Shown: piece by piece, positions 51,786 to 60,071 of the stretch
Position numbering within the stretch: position 1 is the first letter of the stretch
Layout: each line of letters begins with the position of its first letter
Assembly (NCBI RefSeq): GCF_002102185.1
Contig: NZ_LQOW01000034.1
Span: 94,039 to 158,038, forward strand
DNA: 64,000 bases
Origin: Mycobacterium fragae
GTDB lineage: Bacteria; Actinomycetota; Actinomycetes; Mycobacteriales; Mycobacteriaceae
Reading direction: 5' to 3'
Notes under the pieces: generated by a model
Seen by the model: the letters and a program-made list of their open reading frames with translations, nothing else
The model's database searches: none
Told to the model about the DNA's origin: nothing
Made by a program: the position numbers and the translations under genes

Positions 51786-53353
51786 GCATCCAACCGGTCT
51801 GGCAGCAGCGGGCCGATGTGGTGGTCATCGGCACCGGGGTTGCGGGCCTGGCCGCCGCACTGGCCGCCCATCGCGCCGGCCGCAGCGTCGTCGTCCTGTC
51901 CAAAGCCGACCGGCGGCCCGGTATGACGGCCACGCACTACGCCCAGGGCGGGATCGCGGTGGTGCTGCCGGAAACTGACGACTCCGTCGAGGCGCACGTC
52001 GCCGACACGCTGACCGCGGGCGCGGGGCTATGCGACGCCGACGCGGTGACGTCGATAGTCGCCGACGGCTACCGCGCGGTGGTCGAATTGGTCAGCGACG
52101 GAGCACAATTCGACCAGACCGCGGGCCGGTGGGCGCTGACCCGCGAAGGCGGGCACTCACGACGGCGCATCGTGCATGCCGGCGGCGACGCCACCGGCGC
52201 CGAGGTACAGCGCGTACTCGACCATGCCGCGGCCGCGCTGGACATCCGCACCGACCACGTCGCGCTGCGGGTGCTGCACGACGAGGTCGCGGTAACCGGT
52301 GTGCTGGCCGCCAATCCCGACGGCATCGGCGTCGTCCACGCGCCGTCGGTGATCTTGGCCACCGGCGGGCTGGGGCATCTCTATAGCGCGACAACCAACC
52401 CGGACGGCTCGACCGGCGACGGGGTCGCGCTGGCGCTGTGGGCCGGTGTCGCGGTGAGCGACATCGAGTTCATCCAGTTCCACCCGACCATGCTCTTCGA
52501 CGGCCACACCGGCGGCCGACGGCCGCTGGTCACCGAAGCCATCCGCGGAGAAGGTGCGGTTTTGCTTGACCGCCAAGGCAATTCGATTACCGCAGGCGTG
52601 CATCCGATGGGTGACCTGGCGCCGCGCGACGTCGTCGCCGCCGCCATAGACGCCCGGCTACGCGCCACCGGCGACCCGTGTGTCTACCTCGACGCCCGCA
52701 ACATCGTTGACTTCGAGAACCGGTTTCCGACCGTCACCGCCGCATGCCGGGCCGCCGGCATCGATCCGGTCCGCCAACCGATTGCGGTCGTCCCGGGCGC
52801 GCACTACAGCTGCGGGGGCGTCGTCACCGATGTATACGGACAAACGGAGCTGCCCGGGCTGTTCGCCGCGGGCGAGGTCGCGCGAACCGGGATGCACGGC
52901 GCCAACCGGCTGGCGTCCAACAGCCTGCTTGAGGGTCTGGTGGTCGGAGGGCGGGCCGGGCGCGCGGCGGCCGCGCACGCGGCGGTGGCTGGGCGCCCGC
53001 TCGCGGCGTTGCCGCCACCGGCGTGCCATCCCGCGCTGGCCCGCGCCGACCTGCAACTGGCGATGAGCCGCGATGCGTCGGTGGTCCGTGACGCCGTTGG
53101 TCTGGACCGGTTGGCAGGTGGGTTGTCGGCGGCGCCGGTTCGCAACGTGGTGCGCCGTGCCGACCTCGAAGACGCGGCGCTGACGCTGACCGCCCGCGCG
53201 GTGGCTGCCGCGGCGGTCGCCCGCGAGGAGAGCCGGGGCTGTCATCACCGCGCCGAATACCCCGATGCGGACCCGGCCCAGGCGCGCAGCATCGTCGTTC
53301 GGCTGGACGAAGACGACACCGTGCACGCCGAGGTGCCGGCGGCGGTGTGCTGA
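51782..53353 (+). CDS. nadB: L-aspartate oxidase
   Basis: An FAD-dependent oxidase that makes iminoaspartate for NadA. The 523-residue protein starts with the dinucleotide fold VVVIGTGVAGLAAA (residues 13-26). HYAQGGIAVVL, EFIQFHPT, the capping-domain HYSCGGVVTDVYG and the closing FAD motif GMHGANRLASNSLLEGLV follow. EESRGCHHRAEYP near the end matches the family. The ATG overlaps the nadA stop, and nadC's ATG overlaps the nadB stop by one base. Confidence 0.96.
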   Translation: MSIQPVWQQRADVVVIGTGVAGLAAALAAHRAGRSVVVLSKADRRPGMTATHYAQGGIAVVLPETDDSVEAHVADTLTAGAGLCDADAVTSIVADGYRAVVELVSDGAQFDQTAGRWALTREGGHSRRRIVHAGGDATGAEVQRVLDHAAAALDIRTDHVALRVLHDEVAVTGVLAANPDGIGVVHAPSVILATGGLGHLYSATTNPDGSTGDGVALALWAGVAVSDIEFIQFHPTMLFDGHTGGRRPLVTEAIRGEGAVLLDRQGNSITAGVHPMGDLAPRDVVAAAIDARLRATGDPCVYLDARNIVDFENRFPTVTAACRAAGIDPVRQPIAVVPGAHYSCGGVVTDVYGQTELPGLFAAGEVARTGMHGANRLASNSLLEGLVVGGRAGRAAAAHAAVAGRPLAALPPPACHPALARADLQLAMSRDASVVRDAVGLDRLAGGLSAAPVRNVVRRADLEDAALTLTARAVAAAAVAREESRGCHHRAEYPDADPAQARSIVVRLDEDDTVHAEVPAAVC

Positions 53354-54210
53354 TGTCCCTCTCGGAATGCGAGCTCGCCGAGGCTCGCGCCACGATTAAC
53401 CGCGCGCTCGACGAGGATCTTCGCTACGGGCCGGATGTCACCACATTGGCGACGGTGCCGGATGGAGCGATGACCACCGCGGCGCTGGTGACCAGGGAGC
53501 CCGGGGTGATCGCGGGCGTGGACGTCGCGTTGCTGGTGCTCGAGGAAGTGCTCGGCCCCGATGGCTACCGGATAGTCGACCGCGTCGACGACGGCGCGCG
53601 GCTGCAGCCGGGCGCGCCGCTGTTGACGGTGGAGGCGCTGATGCTCGGCCTGTTGACCGCCGAGCGGACCATGCTGAACCTGCTGTGTCATCTCTCCGGG
53701 ATCGCGACCGCGACCGCAGCGTGGGTCGACGCCGTGCACGGCAGCAAGGCTCAGATCCGCGACACCCGCAAGACGCTGCCAGGACTGCGCGCCCTGCAGA
53801 AATACGCGGTGCGCGTCGGCGGTGGCGTCAACCACCGGCTCGGCTTGGGCGATGCGGCGCTGATCAAGGACAACCACGTGGCCGCGGCAGGATCGGTGGT
53901 CGCGGCGCTGCGCGCGGTGCGGGCCGCCGCGCCGGAGCTGGCCTGCGAAGTGGAAGTCGACTCGCTCGAGCAGCTCGACGAGGTGTTGGAAGAGAAACCC
54001 GAACTCGTGCTGCTGGACAACTTTCCGGTCTGGCAGACGCAGATCGCCGTGCAACGACGCGATGCCCGGGCGCCGGAAACCAAGCTGGAGTCATCAGGCG
54101 GACTGTCGCTGGACACCGCCGCCGACTACGCCGGCACGGGAGTGAACTATCTCGCCGTCGGTGCGCTCACCCATTCAGTGCGGGCGCTCGACATCGGTCT
54201 GGATATCTAG
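53353..54210 (+). CDS. nadC: Nicotinate-nucleotide pyrophosphorylase (quinolinate phosphoribosyltransferase)
   Basis: Converts quinolinate and PRPP to nicotinate mononucleotide. The 285-residue protein equals Mtb NadC in length. NLLCHLSGIAT, DTRKTLPGLRALQKYAV and GGGVNHRLGLGDAALIKDNH hold the Arg and Lys residues of the active site. LESSGGLSLDT closes the barrel. ATG 53353 is used because it overlaps the nadB stop and gives MSLSECELAEA. The 3' end overlaps the convergent TetR gene by 4 bp. Confidence 0.96.
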   Translation: MSLSECELAEARATINRALDEDLRYGPDVTTLATVPDGAMTTAALVTREPGVIAGVDVALLVLEEVLGPDGYRIVDRVDDGARLQPGAPLLTVEALMLGLLTAERTMLNLLCHLSGIATATAAWVDAVHGSKAQIRDTRKTLPGLRALQKYAVRVGGGVNHRLGLGDAALIKDNHVAAAGSVVAALRAVRAAAPELACEVEVDSLEQLDEVLEEKPELVLLDNFPVWQTQIAVQRRDARAPETKLESSGGLSLDTAADYAGTGVNYLAVGALTHSVRALDIGLDI

Positions 54211-54773
54211 CCGCGCAATAGCGAGCGCGCCGCGGGTTTCGCGGCGTTGAGCGCGGCGCCATCGCCGGCGATGCGCGAGAGGATCAGCGCTCCCTCGATC
54301 AACGAGATCACCGCCAATGCAACGGTTTGCGCTTCCTCGGCCTGCCATCCTTCGGAGCGCAGCCGATCCTCGATCGCCGCGCACCAGCCCTTAAATGCCC
54401 GCGCCGACGCCTCACGCACCGCCGGGCTGGCGTTGACCGATTCGGTGGCGATCGGCTCGACCGGGCAGCCGTCGCGGGGGTCCCCGGCCAGCCCGGCGAT
54501 GAGCAGGTCGATCCACCGATCGACGATGTCGGCCACCGACCGCTTGCCGGCCAGGAACTGGCGCAGCAGTTGCTCGATACCGGCCCCGGCGGTGTCGACG
54601 ACCGCGGCGGCCAGCTGCTGCTTGCCGTTCGGAAAGTGGTGATACAGCGAGCCCGGCTTGACCCCGGCCTCGTCGAGGATCTGGCTGAGGCCGGTCGCCG
54701 CATAGCCCTGGCGGCGGAACAGGGTGCCCGCGGCCTCGATCAACGCCACCCTGCTGCGATCTGGTCTCGGCAT
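54207..54773 (-). CDS. TetR/AcrR-family transcriptional repressor
   Basis: A 188-residue TetR regulator. The helix-turn-helix is GYAATGLSQILDEAGVKPGSLYHHFPNGKQQL (about residues 23-54, with the typical YHHF). The C-terminal ligand domain carries GCPVEPIATESVNASPAVREA, as in the LmrA/YxaF-type group. It is divergent from a zinc alcohol dehydrogenase gene and the 40-bp gap holds a palindrome, so it likely represses that gene and itself. TATTGT (54786-54781) lies 7 nt before its ATG on the reverse strand, indicating a leaderless message. The inducer is unknown, perhaps an aldehyde, quinone or alcohol. Confidence 0.9.
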   Translation of the reverse strand: MPRPDRSRVALIEAAGTLFRRQGYAATGLSQILDEAGVKPGSLYHHFPNGKQQLAAAVVDTAGAGIEQLLRQFLAGKRSVADIVDRWIDLLIAGLAGDPRDGCPVEPIATESVNASPAVREASARAFKGWCAAIEDRLRSEGWQAEEAQTVALAVISLIEGALILSRIAGDGAALNAAKPAARSLLRG

Positions 54774-54777
54774 GCTA

Positions 54778-54804
54778 TTGACAATACTTGAGTAATCACT
54801 CAAG
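54778..54804. promoter_or_regulatory. TetR operator and overlapping promoters
   Basis: CTTGAGTAATCACTCAAG (54787-54804) is an 18-bp palindrome with perfect 7-bp arms in the 40-bp divergent gap. TTGACA at 54778-54783 is a consensus -35 box for the dehydrogenase gene, so a bound repressor would sit between -35 and -10. The reverse-strand TATTGT of the tetR-like gene also lies next to it. Confidence 0.72.
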
Positions 54805-54813
54805 AATGCTGAG

Positions 54814-55842
54814 ATGAAGCAGTTGACGTTGGAAGAGGCCGGGCGATACGCATGGCGCGAGGTCCCCGACCCGCAAATCACGTCGCCGGAACAGGCGCTG
54901 GTTCGGCCGCTGATGGTGGCGTGTTGTGATCTCGATGTCGCGGTCGTCCAGGGTGGCCTGCCGATGCCGCCCGGACATGCGGTCGGCCATGAGGGCCTGG
55001 CCGAGGTCGTTGCCGTCGGCGACAATGTCACCGGCGTCCGGGTCGGTGACCGGGTGATCGTGCCATTTCAGATCAACTGCGGAACCTGCCGGGAATGCCG
55101 CCGGGGTGTGACGGGGTCGTGCGGGTCGCTGCCACTGATGGCGATGTACGGAATGGCCCCGATCGCCGGCCTCGACGGTGGTGGTTTCATGTCGGATTTG
55201 GTGCTCGTGCCCTATGCGGAGGCGATGCTGCTCGCGATCCCCGACGCCGTGGACCCCGTCGCCATCGCCTCACTGTCGGACAACATTCCCGACGCCTGGC
55301 GTACGGTCGGGCCGTTCAAGGCCGAACTGGACAGTCTCGATCGCGCCGATCAGCGCGTCCTCGTCGTCGGGCGGCTGTCAATCGGGCTGTATGCGACGGC
55401 GTTCGCGTCCGCGCTCGGTTTTCACGTCGACTATGTCGACACCGACCCCAACCGGCTTGCCGCCGCCGAAAAACTCGGTGCCGTGGTGCATGACCGCCAA
55501 AAGCCGGACAAGTCCTGGGACCCCTATCCGGTCACCGTGCACACGTCCCGCGATCCGGCGGTACTGGCGGCCACGCTCCGCGCGACCTGGCCCGACGGTG
55601 TGTGCACCGACACCGGGATCTATCCGCAATACAACGTCGAGATGCCGTTGCTGCCGATGTACACCCGCGGGGTGCGGTTCGTCACCGGCCGGGTCAGCGC
55701 GCGAGCCGTCATCCCACAAATCCTGGAGTTACTGGGCAACGGATACGACCTCTCGCCTGTCGTCGACCGGGTCGTCGCCTGGGAGGACGCTCCATCGGCC
55801 TGGCCGACGATGGTCGGCAAGACCGTCTTCACGCGGGCTTAG
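54814..55842 (+). CDS. Zinc-dependent alcohol dehydrogenase family protein
   Basis: A 342-residue medium-chain dehydrogenase. Catalytic-zinc ligands are likely Cys38 or Cys37 (ACCDLD) and His59-Glu60 (VGHEG). The structural-zinc cysteines are 89, 92, 95 and 103 (CGTCRECRRGVTGSCG). The cofactor fold reads VLVVGRLSIGLYA, lacking the second glycine of GxGxxG, but this occurs in some members. DTDPNRL ends with Asp, suggesting NAD preference. It is divergent from a TetR repressor and probably inducible. Substrate unknown. Confidence 0.87.
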   Translation: MKQLTLEEAGRYAWREVPDPQITSPEQALVRPLMVACCDLDVAVVQGGLPMPPGHAVGHEGLAEVVAVGDNVTGVRVGDRVIVPFQINCGTCRECRRGVTGSCGSLPLMAMYGMAPIAGLDGGGFMSDLVLVPYAEAMLLAIPDAVDPVAIASLSDNIPDAWRTVGPFKAELDSLDRADQRVLVVGRLSIGLYATAFASALGFHVDYVDTDPNRLAAAEKLGAVVHDRQKPDKSWDPYPVTVHTSRDPAVLAATLRATWPDGVCTDTGIYPQYNVEMPLLPMYTRGVRFVTGRVSARAVIPQILELLGNGYDLSPVVDRVVAWEDAPSAWPTMVGKTVFTRA

Positions 55843-55857
55843 CAAGGTTCGTCGGTC

Positions 55858-55912
55858 GAGATTGCATAGAGGGTTGTGATCCCTGGAAATTCACGACCCT
55901 GCGCGCAATCTC
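55858..55912. repeat. Long imperfect inverted repeat (hairpin) after the dehydrogenase gene
   Basis: Two 22-bp arms (55858-55879 and 55891-55912) with an 11-nt loop match at 17 of 22 positions. The outer GAGATTGC/GCAATCTC and inner AGGGT/ACCCT blocks are perfect. It lies between the convergent stops of the dehydrogenase and the Ddn-like gene, so it may terminate from both sides. Its size and shape also fit a dispersed mycobacterial palindromic element. Confidence 0.65.
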
Positions 55913-55937
55913 AACGCAGGCTCGGTCGCCGAATCCC

Positions 55938-56348
55938 CTAGGCGATATCGGCGACGAACACGCCGGCCCGGCCCGCCTGCAGGCGAGCCATCCGGGGCAA
56001 TCCGGCGCTGTCGCCCCCGGCGGGCACGATCCGCGGGTTGGTGATGTGGACGTGCTTGCGGATGAAGTGCACATCGGCCTCGCCCGCGGCCAGCACGTTT
56101 TTCACCCAGTCGGTTTTCCCGTGGCCCAGCACGATGGCCAGCACGTTGCCCTTGCGGTAGGCGGTCACGATGGTCTCGTACTCTTTGCCGGACTTGCGGC
56201 CCCGGTGCTTGATGACCGAGAAGCCGGGGAGGTAACGCGCGAATGGCCGCACCGCCGGGTTGAAGTACTTGACTTGGAAGCGCTCGAGCCAGGGCGGGAA
56301 AATCATCGGGACGCCCGGGGCGCTGTTGGGACGATCCGTTACTGACAT
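55938..56348 (-). CDS. Ddn-family F420-dependent oxidoreductase (Rv1598c-like)
   Basis: A 136-residue deazaflavin-dependent nitroreductase-family protein, the same length as Rv1598c. FSVIKHRGRKSGKEYETIVTAYRKGNVLAIV is the F420-binding core. GHGKTDWVKNVLAAGEADVHFIRKHVHITNPRIV follows. FPPWLERFQVKYFNPAVRPFA is an amphipathic N-terminus that may touch the membrane. The ATG at 56348 is preferred over upstream codons, which would extend antisense into hisD. It is divergent from hisD. Confidence 0.88.
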   Translation of the reverse strand: MSVTDRPNSAPGVPMIFPPWLERFQVKYFNPAVRPFARYLPGFSVIKHRGRKSGKEYETIVTAYRKGNVLAIVLGHGKTDWVKNVLAAGEADVHFIRKHVHITNPRIVPAGGDSAGLPRMARLQAGRAGVFVADIA

Positions 56349-56404
56349 GGCGGTCACTGTACCGCTCCTATATGCAGTTGCTCTGCTCTGGGACAATGGT
56401 CGAC

Positions 56405-57727
56405 GTGAACGTGATGGCACGCATCGACCTGCGGGGCGCGGACCTTTCTGCTGCCCGGTTACGGTCGACGCTGCCCCGTGCCGGCACCGACGTCGACGCC
56501 GTGCTGTCGGCGGTGCGCCCGATCGTCGAGGCGGTCGCCGAGCGCGGCGCGCAGGCCGCGCTGGAGTTCGGTGAGTCGTTCGATCGCGTGCGGCCGACGG
56601 CGGTACGCGTGCCGGCAGCCCAACTCGACGCCGCACTGGCCGGCCTCGACGGCAATGTCCGGGCAGCACTGGAGGTGGCGATCGAGCGCACCCGCGCGGT
56701 GCACGCCGATCAACGCCGCAACGACGTGACCACCACGCTGGCATCCGGCGCGACGGTCACCGAGCGCTGGGTTCCGGTCGAGCGAGTCGGCCTCTACGTG
56801 CCCGGCGGCAACGCGGTGTACCCGTCGAGCGTGGTGATGAACGTGGTGCCTGCGCAGATTGCCGGGGTCGGCTCGCTGGTGGTGGCCAGCCCGCCGCAGG
56901 CTGCCCATAACGGCCTGCCGCACCCGACGATCCTGGCCGCCGCCCGGCTGCTAGACGTCGAGGAGGTGTGGGCCGTCGGCGGGGCGCAGGCGGTCGCGCT
57001 GCTGGCCTACGGCGGCACCGACACCGACGGCACCGAACTCGCACCGGTGGACATGATCACCGGGCCTGGCAACGTCTACGTCACCGCGGCCAAGCGGCTC
57101 TGCCGCTCGCGCGTCGGCATCGACGCCGAAGCCGGGCCCACCGAGATCGCCATCCTGGCCGATCACACCGCCGACCCGGCGCATGTGGCCGCCGATTTGA
57201 TCAGCCAGGCCGAGCACGACGAGATGGCCGCCAGCGTTCTGGTGACACCGAGCGCCGACCTGGCCGATGCCACCGACGCCGAGTTGGCCGCCCAGCTGAC
57301 CACCACCGTGCATCGAGAAAGGGTGACGGCGGCTTTGTCCGGGCGACAGTCGGCGATCATCCTGGTTGACGACCTCGATGCCGGTATCCGCGCGGTCAAC
57401 GCTTATGCCGCAGAACATCTCGAGATCCAGACCGCCGACGCCGATCAGGTCGCGGCCCGGATCCACGCGGCGGGTGCCATCTTCGTCGGTCCGTATTCAC
57501 CGGTCAGCCTCGGTGATTATTGCGCCGGCTCCAACCACGTGTTGCCGACGGCGGGCTGCGCCCGGCACTCCAGCGGGCTGTCCGTGCAGACTTTCCTGCG
57601 CGGCATCCACGTCGTCGACTACACCGAGGCGGCGCTGAAAGACGTTTCGGGCCACGTCGTCACGCTGGCCGAGGCCGAGGACCTGCCCGCGCACGGCGAG
57701 GCGATACGGCGGAGGTTCGAGCGATGA
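56405..57727 (+). CDS. hisD: Histidinol dehydrogenase
   Basis: Catalyses the last two oxidations from histidinol to histidine with zinc and NAD. Key segments are VGLYVPGGNAVYPSSVVMNV, DMITGPGNVYVTAAKR, GIDAEAGPTEIAILAD, SQAEHD (zinc His) and GPYSPVSLGDYCAGSNHVLPT. The start is uncertain. GTG 56405 sits 7 nt after a possible -10 box GACAAT (56392-56397), while GTG 56411 or ATG 56414 align equally well with the Mtb start (MLTRIDLRG). It is the first gene of the his operon and overlaps hisC. Confidence 0.95.
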   Translation: MNVMARIDLRGADLSAARLRSTLPRAGTDVDAVLSAVRPIVEAVAERGAQAALEFGESFDRVRPTAVRVPAAQLDAALAGLDGNVRAALEVAIERTRAVHADQRRNDVTTTLASGATVTERWVPVERVGLYVPGGNAVYPSSVVMNVVPAQIAGVGSLVVASPPQAAHNGLPHPTILAAARLLDVEEVWAVGGAQAVALLAYGGTDTDGTELAPVDMITGPGNVYVTAAKRLCRSRVGIDAEAGPTEIAILADHTADPAHVAADLISQAEHDEMAASVLVTPSADLADATDAELAAQLTTTVHRERVTAALSGRQSAIILVDDLDAGIRAVNAYAAEHLEIQTADADQVAARIHAAGAIFVGPYSPVSLGDYCAGSNHVLPTAGCARHSSGLSVQTFLRGIHVVDYTEAALKDVSGHVVTLAEAEDLPAHGEAIRRRFER

Positions 57728-58848
57728 CCCGACGCCCGGCGCTCGACGAGCTGCCGCTGCGCGATGACCTGCGCGGCAAATCACCTTATGGCGCGCCGCA
57801 GTTGGCGGTCCCGGTCCGGTTGAACACCAACGAGAACCCTCATCCGCCGACCAAGGCGCTGGTCGACGACGTTGTCGCATCGGTGCGCGCGGCGGCGGTG
57901 GATTTGCACCGCTATCCCGACCGCGACGCGGTGGCCCTGCGCGCCGACTTGGCCGCCTACCTCAGCTTGCAGACCGGTGTCCAGCTCGGCGTGGAAAACC
58001 TTTGGGCCGCAAACGGCTCCAACGAGATCCAGCAGCAACTGCTGCAGGCGTTCGGCGGGCCGGGACGCAGCGCGATCGGTTTCGTCCCGTCGTATTCGAT
58101 GCACCCGATCATCTCCGACGGCACGCACACGGAGTGGATCCAGACTGTCCGTGCCGCGGACTTCAGCCTGGACGTCGACGCCGCGGTAGCCGCGATCACC
58201 GACCGCCAACCGGATGTGGTGTTCGTCGCCAGCCCCAACAATCCTTCCGGACAAAGTGTTTCGTTGCCCGATCTGCGCCGCCTGTTAGACGTCACCCCGG
58301 GGATCTTGATCGTGGACGAGGCATACGGCGAGTTCTCTTCGCAGCCCAGCGCGATACAGCTGGTGCAGGATTACCCGACCAAGCTGATCGTGACTCGGAC
58401 GATGAGCAAGGCGTTCGCTTTCGCGGGTGGCAGGCTCGGCTACCTGATCGCCACGCCGGCGGTGATCGAGGCGATGCTGTTGGTTCGGCTGCCCTATCAC
58501 CTGTCGTCGATCACACAGGCCGCCGCCCGAGCCGCGCTGCGGCACGCCGATGACACGCTGGGCAGCGTCGCGATGCTGATTGCCGAACGCGAGCGGGTGA
58601 CGGCGGCGTTGAGCGGCATGGGATTCCGGGTCATCCCCAGCGACGCGAACTTCCTGCTGTTCGGCCGGTTCGCCGACGCGCCCGCCACCTGGCGGCGCTA
58701 CCTGGATGCCGGCATTCTGATCCGAGACGTCGGCATTCCCGGATACCTGCGCGCCACAACAGGATTGACCGAGGAGAACGACGTGTTCCTCGAAGTCAGC
58801 TCCCGTATCGCCGCCACCGAATTGGCCCAGCCCCTAGGAGCCACATGA
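57724..58848 (+). CDS. hisC: Histidinol-phosphate aminotransferase
   Basis: A 374-residue PLP enzyme converting imidazole-acetol phosphate to histidinol phosphate. VRLNTNENPHPPT starts the substrate site. AANGSNEIQQQLLQAF binds the PLP phosphate, ASPNNPSGQS supplies the PLP Asn, and the Schiff-base lysine is in TMSKAFAFAGGRLGY. The ATG overlaps the hisD stop and the stop overlaps hisB, both as ATGA. It corresponds to hisC1 (Rv1600). Confidence 0.96.
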   Translation: MTRRPALDELPLRDDLRGKSPYGAPQLAVPVRLNTNENPHPPTKALVDDVVASVRAAAVDLHRYPDRDAVALRADLAAYLSLQTGVQLGVENLWAANGSNEIQQQLLQAFGGPGRSAIGFVPSYSMHPIISDGTHTEWIQTVRAADFSLDVDAAVAAITDRQPDVVFVASPNNPSGQSVSLPDLRRLLDVTPGILIVDEAYGEFSSQPSAIQLVQDYPTKLIVTRTMSKAFAFAGGRLGYLIATPAVIEAMLLVRLPYHLSSITQAAARAALRHADDTLGSVAMLIAERERVTAALSGMGFRVIPSDANFLLFGRFADAPATWRRYLDAGILIRDVGIPGYLRATTGLTEENDVFLEVSSRIAATELAQPLGAT

Positions 58849-59459
58849 GCCAGCAGCGCCGCGCACGTGTCGAGCGCAACACCAAAGAAACCGACATCGT
58901 CGTCGAGCTGGACCTCGACGGCACCGGCCAGGTCGATGCCGACACAGGTGTCCCGTTCTACGACCACATGTTGACCGCGCTGGGCACCCACGCCAGCTTC
59001 GACTTGACCGTGCGCACCAAAGGGGATGTCGAGATCGAGGCGCATCACACCATCGAGGACACCGCGATTGCGCTCGGTCAGGCGCTGAAGGATGCCCTCG
59101 GTGACAAAAAAGGTATCCGCCGGTTCGGCGACGCCTTCGTCCCGATGGACGAGGCGCTGGCGCACGCCGCCGTCGACGTGTCCGGCCGGGCCTACTGCGT
59201 ACACACCGGCGAGCCGGATCACCTGCGGCACTTCACCATTGCCGGTAACACGGTGCCGTACCACACCGTCGTCAACCGGCACGTGTTCGAGACGATCGCG
59301 AACAACGCGCGCATCGCCTTGCATGTTCGGGTGCTCTACGGCCGCGACCCGCATCACATCACCGAGGCCGAGTACAAGGCCGTGGCCCGCGCACTGCGTC
59401 AGGCTGTCGAGCTCGATTCTCGGGTATCCGGGGTGCCGTCCACCAAAGGCGCTCTGTGA
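58845..59459 (+). CDS. hisB: Imidazoleglycerol-phosphate dehydratase
   Basis: The 204-residue manganese enzyme dehydrates imidazole glycerol phosphate. The two internally related halves each carry the metal motif: EAHHTIEDTAIALGQAL and DPHHITEAEYKAVARAL. PFYDHMLTALGTHASFDL is also characteristic. It is monofunctional, without the phosphatase domain of enterobacterial HisB, as is usual in actinobacteria. The GTG of hisH overlaps its stop. Confidence 0.97.
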   Translation: MSQQRRARVERNTKETDIVVELDLDGTGQVDADTGVPFYDHMLTALGTHASFDLTVRTKGDVEIEAHHTIEDTAIALGQALKDALGDKKGIRRFGDAFVPMDEALAHAAVDVSGRAYCVHTGEPDHLRHFTIAGNTVPYHTVVNRHVFETIANNARIALHVRVLYGRDPHHITEAEYKAVARALRQAVELDSRVSGVPSTKGAL

Positions 59460-60070
59460 AGTCGGTTGTCGTTCTCGACTACGGCTCGGGAAACCTGCGC
59501 TCGGCGCAGCGTGCCTTGCAGCGAGTCGGCGCATCAGTGGACGTGACGGCCGACCTGGGCGCGGCCGCGGCCGCTGACGGGCTGGTCGTGCCTGGCGTCG
59601 GCGCATTCGAGGCGTGCATGACCGGGCTGCGCGCGATCGGCGGGGAGCGGGTGATCGCCGAGCGGGTGGCCGCCGGACATCCGGTGCTGGGCGTATGCGT
59701 CGGCATGCAGATCCTGTTCGCCCGCGGTGTTGAGTTCGGGGTGGAGACCAAAGGTTGTGGGCAGTGGCCCGGCGCCGTCACCCGGATCGACGCCCCGGTG
59801 ATCCCGCACATGGGCTGGAACGTGGTGACGGCTGCGCCGGGCAGCGCGTTGTTCAAGGGTCTGGACGCCGACGCCCGCTTCTACTTCGTGCACTCCTACG
59901 CCGCTCAGCGGTGGGAAGGTGGATCCGATGCGCTGCTGACATGGGCCACCCATCAGGTGCCGTTCTTGGCCGCCGTCGAGGATGGGGCGCTGGCCGCCAC
60001 CCAGTTCCACCCGGAGAAGAGCGGGGATGCCGGGGCAGCCGTGCTGAGCAATTGGGTTGAGGGGCTATGA
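59456..60070 (+). CDS. hisH: Imidazole glycerol phosphate synthase, glutaminase subunit
   Basis: A 204-residue class I glutamine amidotransferase that feeds ammonia to HisF. The nucleophile Cys lies in LGVCVGMQILF, and the His-Glu pair is in QFHPEKSGDAG. The N-terminus VVVLDYGSGNLRSAQRAL is typical. It starts at GTG 59456, overlapping hisB by 4 bp. hisF is three genes downstream, so the two subunits are made from one operon. Confidence 0.96.
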   Translation: MKSVVVLDYGSGNLRSAQRALQRVGASVDVTADLGAAAAADGLVVPGVGAFEACMTGLRAIGGERVIAERVAAGHPVLGVCVGMQILFARGVEFGVETKGCGQWPGAVTRIDAPVIPHMGWNVVTAAPGSALFKGLDADARFYFVHSYAAQRWEGGSDALLTWATHQVPFLAAVEDGALAATQFHPEKSGDAGAAVLSNWVEGL

Positions 60071-60071
60071 G

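Noticed and set aside
54774..55031. Upstream extension of the TetR protein
   Set aside because: It runs antisense into the dehydrogenase gene and across the operator. The helix-turn-helix is correctly placed from 54773.
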